Shown piece by piece: positions 1-8,903 of a DNA stretch of 64,000 bases. How positions within the stretch are numbered: the stretch's first letter is position 1; each line of letters opens with the position of its first letter. A program made the translations under genes and the position numbers. This DNA comes from Kluyvera sp046569695 (GTDB lineage Bacteria > Pseudomonadota > Gammaproteobacteria > Enterobacterales > Enterobacteriaceae): contig NZ_JBKHUI010000020.1 of the NCBI RefSeq assembly GCF_046569695.1, positions 1 to 64,000 of the forward strand. The letters are read 5' to 3'. The notes under the pieces were generated by a model that worked only from the letters and a program-made list of their open reading frames with translations, was not told where the DNA came from and searched no databases.

Positions 1-100
1 GAGAATAATCACGTTGGGTGCGTTTGAACTCAGTCATCATCACGTTCTCCGGATTTAAGTCAGGAACGTGTCAACGCTATTCAGGACGGGTCACATCTAT

Positions 101-130
101 AAAAAAAGCCTCTGTTAACAGAGGCTTTTT
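101..130 (-). terminator. Rho-independent terminator after guaA
   Basis: A perfect 20-nt palindrome (107-126, arms AGCCTCTGTT and AACAGAGGCT) is flanked by an A run on its left and a T run on its right. Read on the minus strand it lies just past the guaA stop and is followed by a U tract. The symmetry suggests it works in both directions. Positions 1-100 show no gene I can support. Confidence 0.85.
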
Positions 131-151
131 AACGTCACTACCGCAGGAATA

Positions 152-1729
152 TTATTCCCACTCAATCGTAGCCGGTGGCTTACCGCTGATGTCATACACC
201 ACGCGAGAGATGCCGTTGACTTCGTTGATGATGCGGTTGGATACGCGGCCTAAGAAATCGTACGGCAGGTGCGCCCAGTGTGCGGTCATAAAGTCGATGG
301 TTTCCACAGCACGCAGAGAGACAACCCAATCGTACTTACGGCCATCGCCCATCACGCCAACGGAACGGACCGGCAGGAACACGGTGAACGCCTGGCTCAC
401 TTTGTTGTACAGGTCGGCTTTGTGCAGCTCTTCGATGAAGATAGCGTCCGCGCGACGCAGCAGGTCGCAGTACTCTTTCTTCACTTCGCCCAGCACGCGA
501 ACGCCGAGACCTGGGCCTGGGAACGGGTGACGGTACAGCATGTCGTACGGCAGGCCCAGCTCCAGACCAATTTTACGTACTTCGTCTTTGAACAGCTCAC
601 GCAGCGGTTCAACCAGACCCATCTTCATCTCTTTCGGCAGGCCGCCCACGTTGTGGTGAGATTTGATGACGTGCGCTTTACCGGTTGCGGAGGCCGCAGA
701 TTCGATAACGTCAGGGTAGATAGTGCCCTGCGCCAGCCACTTCACGTCTTCCAGCTTCAAGGCTTCTTCGTCGAACACTTCAACGAACACGCGACCGATG
801 ATTTTACGTTTGGCTTCTGGGTCGTTTTCGCCTTTCAGCGCGTCGAGGAAGCGCTGCTCGCCTTCAACGTGAACGATGTTCAGGCCAAAGTGGTCACCGA
901 ACATGTCCATCACCTGCTGTGCTTCGTTCAGACGCAGCAGACCGTTGTCGACGAACACGCAGGTCAGGTTTTTACCGATTGCGCGGTGCAGCAGCATCGC
1001 GGTAACGGAGGAGTCCACGCCGCCGGACAGGCCGAGGATCACTTTATCGTTGCCAACCTGCTCGCGGATGCGGGCAACGGCGTCGTCGATGATTTTCTCT
1101 GGGGTCCACAGCGCTTCACACTGGCAGATGTCGCGTACAAAACGCTCCAGCATACGCAGGCCCTGACGGGTATGGGTCACTTCCGGGTGGAACTGCACGC
1201 CGTAGAAGCGTTTTTCTTCGTGCGCCATAATGGCGAACGGGCAGGTCTCGGTGCTGGCAACGGTGACGAAGCCTTCCGGAATAGCGGTCACTTTGTCGCC
1301 GTGGCTCATCCACACGTCCAGCAACGGTTTGCCTTCAGCGGTCAGGGAGTCTTCGATGCCGCGGATCAGCGCGCTGTCGGTCTGTACTTCAACCTGCGCA
1401 TAGCCGAATTCACGCTCGGTAGAGCTTTCAACGTGGCCGCCCAGCTGCATTGCCATGGTCTGCATGCCGTAGCATACGCCGAATACCGGCACACCCGCGT
1501 TGAACACGTACTCTGGCGCACGTGGGCTGTTTGCTTCGGTGGTGCTTTCCGGGCCGCCGGAGAGGATGATACCGCTCGGATTGAACTCACGGATTTGCGC
1601 TTCAGTAACATCCCATGCCCACAGCTCACAATAAACGCCCAGTTCACGTACGCGACGTGCAACCAGCTGGGTGTACTGGGAACCGAAATCAAGGATGAGA
1701 ATGCGATGTTTATGAATATTGTCTGTCAT
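152..1729 (-). CDS. guaA: GMP synthase (glutamine-hydrolysing)
   Basis: This enzyme converts XMP to GMP in the cytoplasm, using glutamine-derived ammonia and ATP; it is the last step of guanine nucleotide synthesis. The 525-residue length equals the E. coli enzyme. The N-terminal class I glutamine amidotransferase domain shows the nucleophile Cys86 in VFGVCYGMQ and the His/Glu pair in QFHPEVTH. The ATP-pyrophosphatase domain follows, with the P-loop LGLSGGVDSS near residue 233, and then a C-terminal dimerisation domain ending in PPATIEWE. It lies 79 bp downstream of guaB on the same strand, so the two form the usual guaBA operon. The start is the only ATG consistent with family length. Confidence 0.98.
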   Translation of the reverse strand: MTDNIHKHRILILDFGSQYTQLVARRVRELGVYCELWAWDVTEAQIREFNPSGIILSGGPESTTEANSPRAPEYVFNAGVPVFGVCYGMQTMAMQLGGHVESSTEREFGYAQVEVQTDSALIRGIEDSLTAEGKPLLDVWMSHGDKVTAIPEGFVTVASTETCPFAIMAHEEKRFYGVQFHPEVTHTRQGLRMLERFVRDICQCEALWTPEKIIDDAVARIREQVGNDKVILGLSGGVDSSVTAMLLHRAIGKNLTCVFVDNGLLRLNEAQQVMDMFGDHFGLNIVHVEGEQRFLDALKGENDPEAKRKIIGRVFVEVFDEEALKLEDVKWLAQGTIYPDVIESAASATGKAHVIKSHHNVGGLPKEMKMGLVEPLRELFKDEVRKIGLELGLPYDMLYRHPFPGPGLGVRVLGEVKKEYCDLLRRADAIFIEELHKADLYNKVSQAFTVFLPVRSVGVMGDGRKYDWVVSLRAVETIDFMTAHWAHLPYDFLGRVSNRIINEVNGISRVVYDISGKPPATIEWE

Positions 1730-1759
1730 TTGACGTTAGTTCCGAGGCAAGTGAAACAA

Positions 1760-1799
1760 TAACAAAGCGCCCAACCTGTAAAGTATAGGGATTGGGCGC
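1760..1799 (-). terminator. Hairpin between guaB and guaA (possible attenuator)
   Basis: GCGCCCAA (1767-1774) pairs with TTGGGCGC (1792-1799). On the minus strand the hairpin is followed by TTTGTTATTG. It sits between the guaB stop and the guaA start, so it may partly terminate guaB transcripts or set the 3' end of a guaB-only message. The U tract is imperfect. Confidence 0.5.
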
Positions 1800-1808
1800 G
1801 GAAACTTA

Positions 1809-3275
1809 TCAGGAGCCCATGCGGTAGTTCGGGGACTCTTTGGTGATGGTCACGTCGTGAACGTGGCTTTCCTGGATACCCGCGCCGCTGATACGCACGA
1901 ATTCAGCCTTCGTACGCAGCAGGTCGATGGTACCACAGCCGGTCAGCCCCATACAGGAACGCAGGCCGCCCATCTGCTGGTGAATGATCTCTTTCAGGCG
2001 ACCTTTGTAGGCTACGCGACCTTCGATACCTTCTGGTACCAGTTTGTCGGCAGCGTTATCGCTCTGGAAGTAACGGTCGGAAGAGCCTTTGGACATCGCG
2101 CCCAGGGAGCCCATACCACGGTAAGATTTGTAAGAACGGCCCTGGTAGAGTTCGATTTCACCCGGGGATTCTTCAGTACCTGCCAGCATGGAGCCTACCA
2201 TCACGGCGGCGGCACCCGCGGCGATCGCTTTGGCGATATCGCCGGAGAAACGAATACCGCCGTCGGCGATAACCGGAATACCGGTACCTTCCAGCGCTTC
2301 AACCGCATCGGAAACGGCGGTGATCTGCGGTACACCGACGCCGGTGACGATACGGGTAGTACAGATGGAGCCAGGGCCGATACCGACTTTAACCGCGCTG
2401 CAGCCAGCGTCTGCCAGCGCACGAGCGCCCGCGCCGGTAGCCACGTTGCCGCCGATGATTTGCAGGTCCGGGTATTTTGCTCGGGTTTCACGAATACGCT
2501 GCAGAACGCCTTCAGAATGGCCGTGGGAGGAGTCGATCAGCAGGACGTCAACGCCTGCAGCAACCAGCGCATCAACGCGGTCTTCGTTGCCCGCACCCGC
2601 ACCAACCGCTGCGCCTACGCGCAGACGACCTTTATCGTCTTTACAGGCGTTTGGTTTACGTTCTGCTTTTTTGAAGTCTTTAACGGTGATCATGCCCAGC
2701 AGGTGGAAGCTATCGTCAACCACCAGCGCTTTCTCTACGCGGCGTTCGTGCATCTTCGCGAAGACCACTTCACGCGATTCACCTTCGCGAACGGTAACCA
2801 GACGATCTTTCGGGGTCATGTAGACGCTCACCGGCTGGCTCAGGTCGGTCACGAAGCGCACGTCACGACCGGTAATGATACCGACCAGTTCGTTGTCTTC
2901 GGTCACAACCGGATAGCCTGCGAAGCCGTTACGCTCGGTCAGTTCTTTCACTTCGGCAAGCGTGGTGGTTGGCAGGACGGTCTGCGGGTCGGTAACCACG
3001 CCAGATTCATGCTTCTTCACGCGGCGAACTTCTTCCGCCTGGCGTTCGATGGACATGTTTTTGTGGATAAAACCAATGCCGCCTTCCTGTGCCAGGGCAA
3101 TTGCCAGGCGCGCTTCAGTCACGGTGTCCATTGCCGCAGAGAGCATAGGAATGTTCAGGCGAATCGTTTTGGTCAGCTGGGTGCTGAGGTCAGCAGTGTT
3201 CGGCAGAACGGTAGAATGAGCGGGAACGAGGAGGACGTCGTCAAACGTCAGGGCTTCTTTTGCGATACGTAGCAT
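1809..3275 (-). CDS. guaB: IMP dehydrogenase
   Basis: This enzyme oxidises IMP to XMP with NAD+, the committed step to guanine nucleotides. The (beta/alpha)8 barrel is split by a CBS pair (about residues 93-205). The catalytic cysteine is in GPGSICTTR, and the flap motif YRGMGSLGAM is present. The frame is open to 3386, but I place the start at 3275 (MLRIAKEALTF). That gives the family length of 488 residues and matches the conserved N-terminus; the upstream frame also runs across the promoter. It is the first gene of guaBA and is divergent from xseA. A PurR-type operator and a GC-rich discriminator lie upstream. Confidence 0.97.
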   Translation of the reverse strand: MLRIAKEALTFDDVLLVPAHSTVLPNTADLSTQLTKTIRLNIPMLSAAMDTVTEARLAIALAQEGGIGFIHKNMSIERQAEEVRRVKKHESGVVTDPQTVLPTTTLAEVKELTERNGFAGYPVVTEDNELVGIITGRDVRFVTDLSQPVSVYMTPKDRLVTVREGESREVVFAKMHERRVEKALVVDDSFHLLGMITVKDFKKAERKPNACKDDKGRLRVGAAVGAGAGNEDRVDALVAAGVDVLLIDSSHGHSEGVLQRIRETRAKYPDLQIIGGNVATGAGARALADAGCSAVKVGIGPGSICTTRIVTGVGVPQITAVSDAVEALEGTGIPVIADGGIRFSGDIAKAIAAGAAAVMVGSMLAGTEESPGEIELYQGRSYKSYRGMGSLGAMSKGSSDRYFQSDNAADKLVPEGIEGRVAYKGRLKEIIHQQMGGLRSCMGLTGCGTIDLLRTKAEFVRISGAGIQESHVHDVTITKESPNYRMGS

Positions 3276-3309
3276 GGGCAATATCTCACCTGGGAGGTTA
3301 TTAAATATT

Positions 3310-3342
3310 GCCGCGGCATTATACAGAGCGTAACCGATTGCA
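3310..3342 (-). promoter_or_regulatory. guaBA promoter with PurR-type operator
   Basis: On the minus strand a consensus -10 TATAAT (3318-3323) is followed by the GC-only run GCCGCGGC, the kind of discriminator expected of a stringently controlled promoter. Just upstream, TGCAATCGGTTACGCT (3327-3342) resembles the known guaBA PurR operator and overlaps the spacer/-35 region. No good -35 hexamer is visible. Growth-rate, stringent and PurR control are inferred from E. coli guaBA. Confidence 0.7.
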
Positions 3343-3435
3343 TCCACACTTTTTTGCAAAAAAACCTTGCGCTCCCCGGTAAGCATGTTACTTTCGACTG
3401 AATAACCTGCTGATTTAGAATTTGATCCCGCTCAC

Positions 3436-4812
3436 ATGTTATCCTCACAAAGCCCCTCAATTTTTACCGTTAGCCGCCTTAACCAGACGGTGCGTCTACT
3501 GCTTGAGCAGGAGATGGGCCAGGTGTGGATTAGCGGCGAGATTTCGAACTTCACCCAGCCCGCTTCCGGCCACTGGTACTTCACCTTAAAAGACGATAAC
3601 GCCCAGGTTCGCTGCGCGATGTTCCGCAACAGCAACCGCCGGGTGACGTTCCGTCCGCAGCATGGGCAGCAGGTGTTAGTCCGCGCCAATATTACGCTGT
3701 ACGAGCCGCGCGGTGATTACCAAATCATCGTCGAAAGCATGCAGCCAGCGGGCGAAGGTCTATTACAGCAGAAGTACGAACAACTGAAGGCGAAGCTCCA
3801 GGCTGAAGGCCTCTTCGACCAGCAGCTCAAACAGCCGCTCCCCTCTCCGGCGCACTGCGTTGGGGTGATTACCTCCAAAACGGGCGCTGCGCTGCACGAT
3901 ATTCTTCACGTCCTCAAACGCCGCGATCCGTCGCTGCCGGTGGTGATTTACCCGACCGCCGTCCAGGGCGAAGATGCGCCGGGGCAAATCGTGCGCGCCA
4001 TTGAGCTGGCTAACGCCCGCAACGAATGCGACGTGCTGATCGTCGGGCGCGGCGGCGGTTCGCTGGAAGATTTGTGGAGCTTTAACGATGAGCGCGTGGC
4101 GCGGGCGATATTTGCCAGCCGCATTCCAGTCGTGAGCGCCGTCGGCCATGAAACTGACGTCACTATTGCCGATTTCGTCGGCGACCTGCGCGCGCCAACG
4201 CCGTCCGCCGCAGCAGAAATGGTCAGCCGCAATCAGCAGGAGTTAGTCCGCCAGATCCAATCCGCCCAGCAGCGCCTTGGCATGGCGATGGATTACTACC
4301 TTGCCAACCGCAGCCGTCGCTTTACCCAGATGTTCCATCGCCTCCAGCAGCAGCATCCACAGCTACGGCTGGCTCGCCAGCAGACGACGCTTGAGCGTCT
4401 TCGCCAACGCATGAGCACGGCGCTGGAAAACCAGATGAAGCAGGCCAATCAGCGCCAGCAGCGCATGATGCAGCGCCTGAATCAGCAGAATCCGCAGCCG
4501 CGCATTCATCGCGCCCAGTCGCGCATTCAGCAACTGGAATATCGTCTGGCCGAGAATATTCGCGCCCGTCTGAGCGAGCAGCGCGAACGCTTTGGCAATG
4601 CAGTCACGCATCTGGAAGCCGTTAGCCCGCTGGCAACGCTCGCGCGCGGCTACAGCGTTACGACCGCCAGCGATGGCAAAGTGCTGAAGCAAACAAAGCA
4701 GGCAAAGGCGGGAGAGATGCTGACGACGCGTCTGGCAGACGGCTGGGTGGAGAGTGAAATCCGCACGGTCACCGCACAGAAGAAAACACGAGCGCGTAAA
4801 AAAGCGGAGTAA
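3436..4812 (+). CDS. xseA: Exodeoxyribonuclease VII large subunit
   Basis: This is the catalytic subunit of exonuclease VII, which degrades single-stranded DNA from both ends together with several XseB subunits. The 458 residues match the family (E. coli 456). An N-terminal OB-fold (about residues 10-110) precedes the nuclease core with GRGGGSLEDLW and SAVGHETDVTIADF. A long Gln/Arg-rich coiled-coil segment (about 265-390) follows, and then a basic tail ending KKTRARKKAE. It is transcribed divergently from guaB and monocistronic as far as visible. xseB is not in the window, as expected. Confidence 0.97.
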   Translation: MLSSQSPSIFTVSRLNQTVRLLLEQEMGQVWISGEISNFTQPASGHWYFTLKDDNAQVRCAMFRNSNRRVTFRPQHGQQVLVRANITLYEPRGDYQIIVESMQPAGEGLLQQKYEQLKAKLQAEGLFDQQLKQPLPSPAHCVGVITSKTGAALHDILHVLKRRDPSLPVVIYPTAVQGEDAPGQIVRAIELANARNECDVLIVGRGGGSLEDLWSFNDERVARAIFASRIPVVSAVGHETDVTIADFVGDLRAPTPSAAAEMVSRNQQELVRQIQSAQQRLGMAMDYYLANRSRRFTQMFHRLQQQHPQLRLARQQTTLERLRQRMSTALENQMKQANQRQQRMMQRLNQQNPQPRIHRAQSRIQQLEYRLAENIRARLSEQRERFGNAVTHLEAVSPLATLARGYSVTTASDGKVLKQTKQAKAGEMLTTRLADGWVESEIRTVTAQKKTRARKKAE

Positions 4813-4833
4813 GAAGCCGATGACAAAGCCAGA

Positions 4834-4913
4834 GCCTGATGGCGCGTCGCTTATCAGGCCTGCCGTCGGGCGCAAACCATGTAGGCCGGGTAAGGCGCAG
4901 CCGCCACCCGGCA
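4834..4913. repeat. BIME: two REP hairpins
   Basis: Two REP-like imperfect palindromes face each other in the xseA-yfgJ gap: GCCTGATGGCGCG...TTATCAGGC (4834-4863) and TAGGCCGGGTAAGGCGCAG...CACCCGGCA (4880-4913). They sit between convergent genes, the usual place for such elements. Confidence 0.75.
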
Positions 4914-4935
4914 TAAACGAGATACGGCCGTAAAA

Positions 4936-5157
4936 TTATTCGCCGACCGGCAACCACTCTACCCGCTTTTTCGATACCAGGCCGTGGCCGTTCTGGCAGA
5001 AGTAGTCCACCGCGCCGCAGGCTTTCAACACCTCCAGCTGCTTATGGCACTCCGGGCAGCGTGCTTCCAGCGTAAAATCTTGCTCGCAGCGATCGCAGTG
5101 GGCCTGGTTACCCTGCACCTCCAGAGAGGCCTGACAGGTTGGGCAGATGAATTCCAT
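4936..5157 (-). CDS. yfgJ: Small zinc-ribbon protein YfgJ
   Basis: This 73-residue protein carries four CxxC-type knuckles (CPTC, CDRC, CPEC and a later C...C pair before NGHGLVSKKRVEW), so it probably binds two zinc ions. It matches the DUF1407/YfgJ family, whose biochemical role is unknown. The adjacency to xseA is the E. coli order, but here yfgJ is followed by accessory genes rather than der. The start ATG at 5157 has AGGAG upstream on the minus strand. Confidence 0.9.
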   Translation of the reverse strand: MEFICPTCQASLEVQGNQAHCDRCEQDFTLEARCPECHKQLEVLKACGAVDYFCQNGHGLVSKKRVEWLPVGE

Positions 5158-5208
5158 GACGACTCCTTAACTCGGTTCTTGTGCCGCTATTTTACCACGA
5201 CTCACCGC

Positions 5209-6300
5209 TCAATGTTCCCCACGCAGTTGCTGCTGGATACGCAAAAGCGTCTCCACTTCCGCCATCCGGCGCTGCGTCAGTTTCGCCACTTCGTCCGGGG
5301 CGCGGAAAAACAGGCTGCGCTTACCGAGGATGTGCTCCGCGAGGCAGTGCGCGTAAATGGCGCCCGGCCGCGTCCAGCGCATCACGCTATCGCCATCAAT
5401 CAGCTCCACGCTTTCACCGCCAGGAGCACGAGTCTGGCTGATAACCCTTCCGTCGCGCAGATAAATGCGGATCCCTTTGCGCTCCACGCCCGGCCCGGCA
5501 TATTTGTTCAGCCACAGATTCACAGGAATATGGCCTAGTGTACCTTTGAGATGCGCCTCCCCTTCCGCCGTTTCGATATCGCCGCGTGCAATAGGCCGCC
5601 CCAGCCGGTCCTTAACCTGCTGCGCCACCAGCTGAATATCATCACTACCGCCGAGATAGCGCACCGTTTCACGCATCATGGCCAGCACGTGGGTGCCGAT
5701 ATCGACAATCACACCGTCAGGATGGCGAAATTCACGGGTATCCGGCTCGCCGGTGGTAAAGTTCAGGGCGATAGGCTCCCCGGCGGCGTTAAAGCCGCTT
5801 GGTTCTAGCAGAAAGCCGTCGATGCCGGCAATATCGTCCAGCGAAGTGACCAGCGGCGCAGTCACGCTCGCAGAATCCTCCGGCTGCCAGCGGTCGTCCA
5901 TTTTCCCTTGCACCAGACACAACGCACCATCGCGGGCCATCCAGTGGTCCAGCGCCAGTACGCGCTGGGCATTATCTTTATGGGCAAGCAACTGACGCAG
6001 GCTATCAATTTGCCCGAGGGTGGCGGCGACCGGTTTTTCCACCACGATACGGGGGATGTTAGAACGCAGCGCCTGCTCGAGCGCGGGCAGATGCTGCAAC
6101 GAAACGGTGGTGATAAACAGCACATCGAGCGGCTTTTCCCGCAGCTCCGCCAGCGACTCACAGGCGCTGACGCCCGGCAGCGTGCGCTGTGGATTCAGAT
6201 CGTATCCCCACAACGAGGAGATTGGGAACGACAGTCGCGCTAGCGCAGGAAGATAGGCGGTTTCCACCACCGCCCCCAGGCCGATAAATCCAATATTCAT
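5209..6300 (-). CDS. Gfo/Idh/MocA-family NAD(P)-dependent oxidoreductase
   Basis: This 363-residue predicted cytoplasmic dehydrogenase has an N-terminal Rossmann fold with GLGAVVE (residues 7-13) and the family EKP motif at 88-90, whose Lys takes part in catalysis. The C-terminal substrate domain has VDIGTHVL (Asp200, His204), the usual D-x-G-x-H active-site signature. The start at 6300 is chosen because the nucleotide-binding fold begins immediately after it; an in-frame ATG at 6375 would add 25 unrelated residues. It is the last of three same-strand genes after the permease and the MetC-like lyase, 89 bp from the latter. The substrate is unknown. Family members mostly act on sugars or cyclitols, so its pairing with a C-S lyase is unexpected. 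Confidence 0.88.
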   Translation of the reverse strand: MNIGFIGLGAVVETAYLPALARLSFPISSLWGYDLNPQRTLPGVSACESLAELREKPLDVLFITTVSLQHLPALEQALRSNIPRIVVEKPVAATLGQIDSLRQLLAHKDNAQRVLALDHWMARDGALCLVQGKMDDRWQPEDSASVTAPLVTSLDDIAGIDGFLLEPSGFNAAGEPIALNFTTGEPDTREFRHPDGVIVDIGTHVLAMMRETVRYLGGSDDIQLVAQQVKDRLGRPIARGDIETAEGEAHLKGTLGHIPVNLWLNKYAGPGVERKGIRIYLRDGRVISQTRAPGGESVELIDGDSVMRWTRPGAIYAHCLAEHILGKRSLFFRAPDEVAKLTQRRMAEVETLLRIQQQLRGEH

Positions 6301-6389
6301 AATTTCCGACTCACGTATAAGTAAACGACATTTAGCGCCATTATGCGTGAAGCGCCATCGTGAATTATTGTTCACGATGGGCTATCGGG

Positions 6390-7571
6390 TTACAGAACCG
6401 CGCGCAATCGCGCAAAACCTTCTGCCAGATCGGTCTTCAGGTCATCCATATCTTCGAGGCCAATCTGGATACGCAGTGTCAGGCCACCAGGCTGCCAGGT
6501 GGTGGCGGTACGATAATCAGCGCAGTTAAATGGAATCATCAGACTTTCGAACCCGCCCCAGGAATACCCCATACCAAAAATGCCCATATGATCCAGCATG
6601 TTCGCCACGCCCGCTTTGGTAAATTCCGGCTTAAGCACGAAAGAGAACAGCCCGGATGAACCGGTAAAATCACGCTTCCACAGCTCATGCCCCGGGCATT
6701 CCGGCAGCGCCGGGTGCAGCACTCTCATCACTTCAGGGCGTTCGCTCAGCCAATGCGCCATCTCCAGGCCGCGTTTTTCCGCCTCTTTCAGGCGTAGATG
6801 CATGGTGCGCAAGCCCCGCAGCGCCAGGAAACAATCTTCGGCACCCGGCAGCATCGCCATCAAATCGTAGGTTTGGCGAAGCTGAGGCCACCAGTTTTCA
6901 TTGGCCGACACCACGCCCATCAGCAGGTCGGAATGGCCACCGAGATATTTGGTCCCCGCCTCCAGAGACAGATCGCAGCCGTGCTCGTGGGCGCGGAAGA
7001 AAATCGGCGTCGCCCAGGTGTTATCGATAATGGTGGCAATATTGTGCTTTTTCGCCGCCCGGGTCATTGCTGGAACATCCTGAATCTCAAAGCTTTGTGA
7101 CCCCGGAGATTCGAGGAACAGCGTGGTGGTATTGGGCCGGAACAGACTCTCAATGTCCGCACCAATCAGCGGGTCGTAGTAGGTGGTATCAATCCCCATT
7201 TTGGTCAGCATCCCGGCGCAGAAGTTGCGGGTTGGCCGATAAACGCTGTCGGGCATCAGCAGGTGATCGCCCGCTTTCAGCGTGGTCAAAAGCGACAGCG
7301 CAATCGCTCCCAGGCCAGACGGCGACAGCACCGTACCCGCAGCACCCGCCAGCGCGCTCCATGCATTCTCCAGGCTGGCAATGGTCGGTGTGCCCATGGT
7401 GCCGTAGTTAAACTCCGCGCGGTTATGTTCAAGGTCACTCACCGTCGGGAAAATCACCGTCGAGCCGCGATAGACCGGTACGTTCACAAACCCCGCCTGT
7501 TTACTGGCATCCCGGCCAAGCTGGGTGATTTGAGTGCTGATGTTAAAGTCGGATGTGGATCGATTACTCAT
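6390..7571 (-). CDS. MetC-like PLP-dependent C-S lyase (cystathionine beta-lyase family)
   Basis: This 393-residue Cys/Met-metabolism PLP enzyme is of fold type I. The PLP Schiff-base lysine is Lys208 in LEAGTKYLGGHSD. Tyr57 in FNYGTMG, the SPSGLGAI turn, LFLESPGS and IIDNTWATP are family signatures. The C-terminal stretch KRDFTGSSGLFSFVLK is almost the same as in E. coli MetC, but overall it reads as a paralogue rather than the housekeeping copy. The likely reaction is beta-elimination on a thio-amino acid such as cystathionine, cysteine or an S-conjugate, releasing pyruvate and ammonia. It lies 51 bp after the permease gene, so it is probably co-transcribed. The substrate assignment is inference. 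Confidence 0.9.
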   Translation of the reverse strand: MSNRSTSDFNISTQITQLGRDASKQAGFVNVPVYRGSTVIFPTVSDLEHNRAEFNYGTMGTPTIASLENAWSALAGAAGTVLSPSGLGAIALSLLTTLKAGDHLLMPDSVYRPTRNFCAGMLTKMGIDTTYYDPLIGADIESLFRPNTTTLFLESPGSQSFEIQDVPAMTRAAKKHNIATIIDNTWATPIFFRAHEHGCDLSLEAGTKYLGGHSDLLMGVVSANENWWPQLRQTYDLMAMLPGAEDCFLALRGLRTMHLRLKEAEKRGLEMAHWLSERPEVMRVLHPALPECPGHELWKRDFTGSSGLFSFVLKPEFTKAGVANMLDHMGIFGMGYSWGGFESLMIPFNCADYRTATTWQPGGLTLRIQIGLEDMDDLKTDLAEGFARLRAVL

Positions 7572-7622
7572 GGATTACCTCATAAATTTCCCTGGTCGCG
7601 AAAACATCGTAACCACCGAACG

Positions 7623-8903
7623 TTACTCAAAGAACTTAAAGAAGGGCGATAGACACAGCAAGATGCCAAAGAAAATGATGAACCAGACCCCCGGGCCTTT
7701 AAACTGATGCAGCACCTTCACCTTATAAACCAGATAGCAAGGGATCAGGCAGGACACCAGGCCAAACAGCGGGCTGCCAAGCTGCATAAAGAACAGGATC
7801 GAGAAACGCGTCGAGATCCAGACCCACAACGCGAGGATCACACCAATGCTAATTGCCACGTGCAGCACCTTCTGGTTGATCTTCTCTTCAGGCATAAAGC
7901 GGGTGATAACGTTCACCACGATGCCCTTAATCGCTTCCTGAAAACCGAGGTAGATACCGAGAAACGCGGTGAGGATGGCAAAAATATTGAGCAGCGCACT
8001 CATCACTTTAACCACCGAGCCGGGAATAACCTGGGCGGCAATCGCCAGCGCGGAGATGTTCTGTTCAAACGCCGATACCGCCTGCTCGTGGCTAATGGCA
8101 AAAGTGAACGAAAAAGCAAAAAACAGCACCGCAACGGCCAGAATAATATAGGCCACCCGGTTGGCGCGAATCGCCCGGTAAGTCGCAATACGTTTATCGG
8201 CTTCCATCTTGCGATAGGCGATATTCATTGGGCTTAATATCTGCACAAACAAAATAGAAAACAATGTAAACGGCAGCGTCAGGAACACATCACGCATAAA
8301 CGTCAATATTGGCGGAAATGCGCTGATATTGCTGAAGTTCCAGTACGGCACCATCACCAGACCCAGCACCACGATAATGCCAAACTTCACGCACACCATG
8401 GGGCCAGAAACCTTAAACAACAGCTTTTCACCCTGCGAAGCAATACAGACCAGCACCGTCAGGATAATCAACCCGTACCAGATAGAATCAGACAGCAGGC
8501 CTTTCGTCAGGCCAAAGGTTTGGATATAGGATGCGCTATCAAAGGTCACGGCCAGCGAGTAAGAAAACATACCGTGCAGCAGCATCAGAAAGTAGGCAAT
8601 ACCTAAACCCATCCCCCAGTTTTTCCCCAGATATTGGGTGATGACGCTGGCGTAATCCTGACAATCATCTGTTTCTGACAGCGTCTTCAGATAGAGGCTT
8701 TGCAGGATATAAATCGCTGGATATGAAATTGCCACTGAAGCGATAAAGACCCAAATACCTTTAATACCCACCTGTACTGGCATAAAAACGATGCCTGAAC
8801 CAATGGCCATACCAATGCAGAGAATCACCCAACCAACATCATATTTCGTGAAGGGTACGGATTTATATAAATTATTAGTTTTATTTTCGAGTATCTCAGC
8901 CAT
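7623..8903 (-). CDS. HAAAP-family amino acid permease, CyuP/YhaO-like
   Basis: This 426-residue inner-membrane transporter has about 11 hydrophobic helices. It opens with DVGWVILCIGMAIGSGIVFMP, typical of the serine/threonine/cysteine HAAAP group (SdaC, TdcC, YhaO, YhjV). Segments such as YLGKNWG, SASYIQTFGLTKGLLSDS, SGPMV, LPFTLFSILF and QNISALAIAAQ are closest, as I remember it, to E. coli YhaO (CyuP), which imports cysteine and serine. It is the first gene of a minus-strand operon with a MetC-like lyase, which supports uptake of a sulfur-containing or hydroxy amino acid. Its start faces the LysR gene across 387 bp. Confidence 0.9.
   Translation of the reverse strand: MAEILENKTNNLYKSVPFTKYDVGWVILCIGMAIGSGIVFMPVQVGIKGIWVFIASVAISYPAIYILQSLYLKTLSETDDCQDYASVITQYLGKNWGMGLGIAYFLMLLHGMFSYSLAVTFDSASYIQTFGLTKGLLSDSIWYGLIILTVLVCIASQGEKLLFKVSGPMVCVKFGIIVVLGLVMVPYWNFSNISAFPPILTFMRDVFLTLPFTLFSILFVQILSPMNIAYRKMEADKRIATYRAIRANRVAYIILAVAVLFFAFSFTFAISHEQAVSAFEQNISALAIAAQVIPGSVVKVMSALLNIFAILTAFLGIYLGFQEAIKGIVVNVITRFMPEEKINQKVLHVAISIGVILALWVWISTRFSILFFMQLGSPLFGLVSCLIPCYLVYKVKVLHQFKGPGVWFIIFFGILLCLSPFFKFFE

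Noticed and set aside
269..1762. Long open frame on the plus strand opposite guaA (and similar ones opposite guaB at 1857-3272, hscA at 34163-35395 and cadA at 52703-53824)
   Set aside because: They mirror highly expressed, codon-biased genes in the antisense frame, have no recognisable domains and have His/Phe/Gln-rich composition typical of shadow frames.
3276..3386. Longer N-terminus for guaB
   Set aside because: The extension runs through the promoter, -10 box and PurR operator, and the family starts at MLRIAKEALTF.
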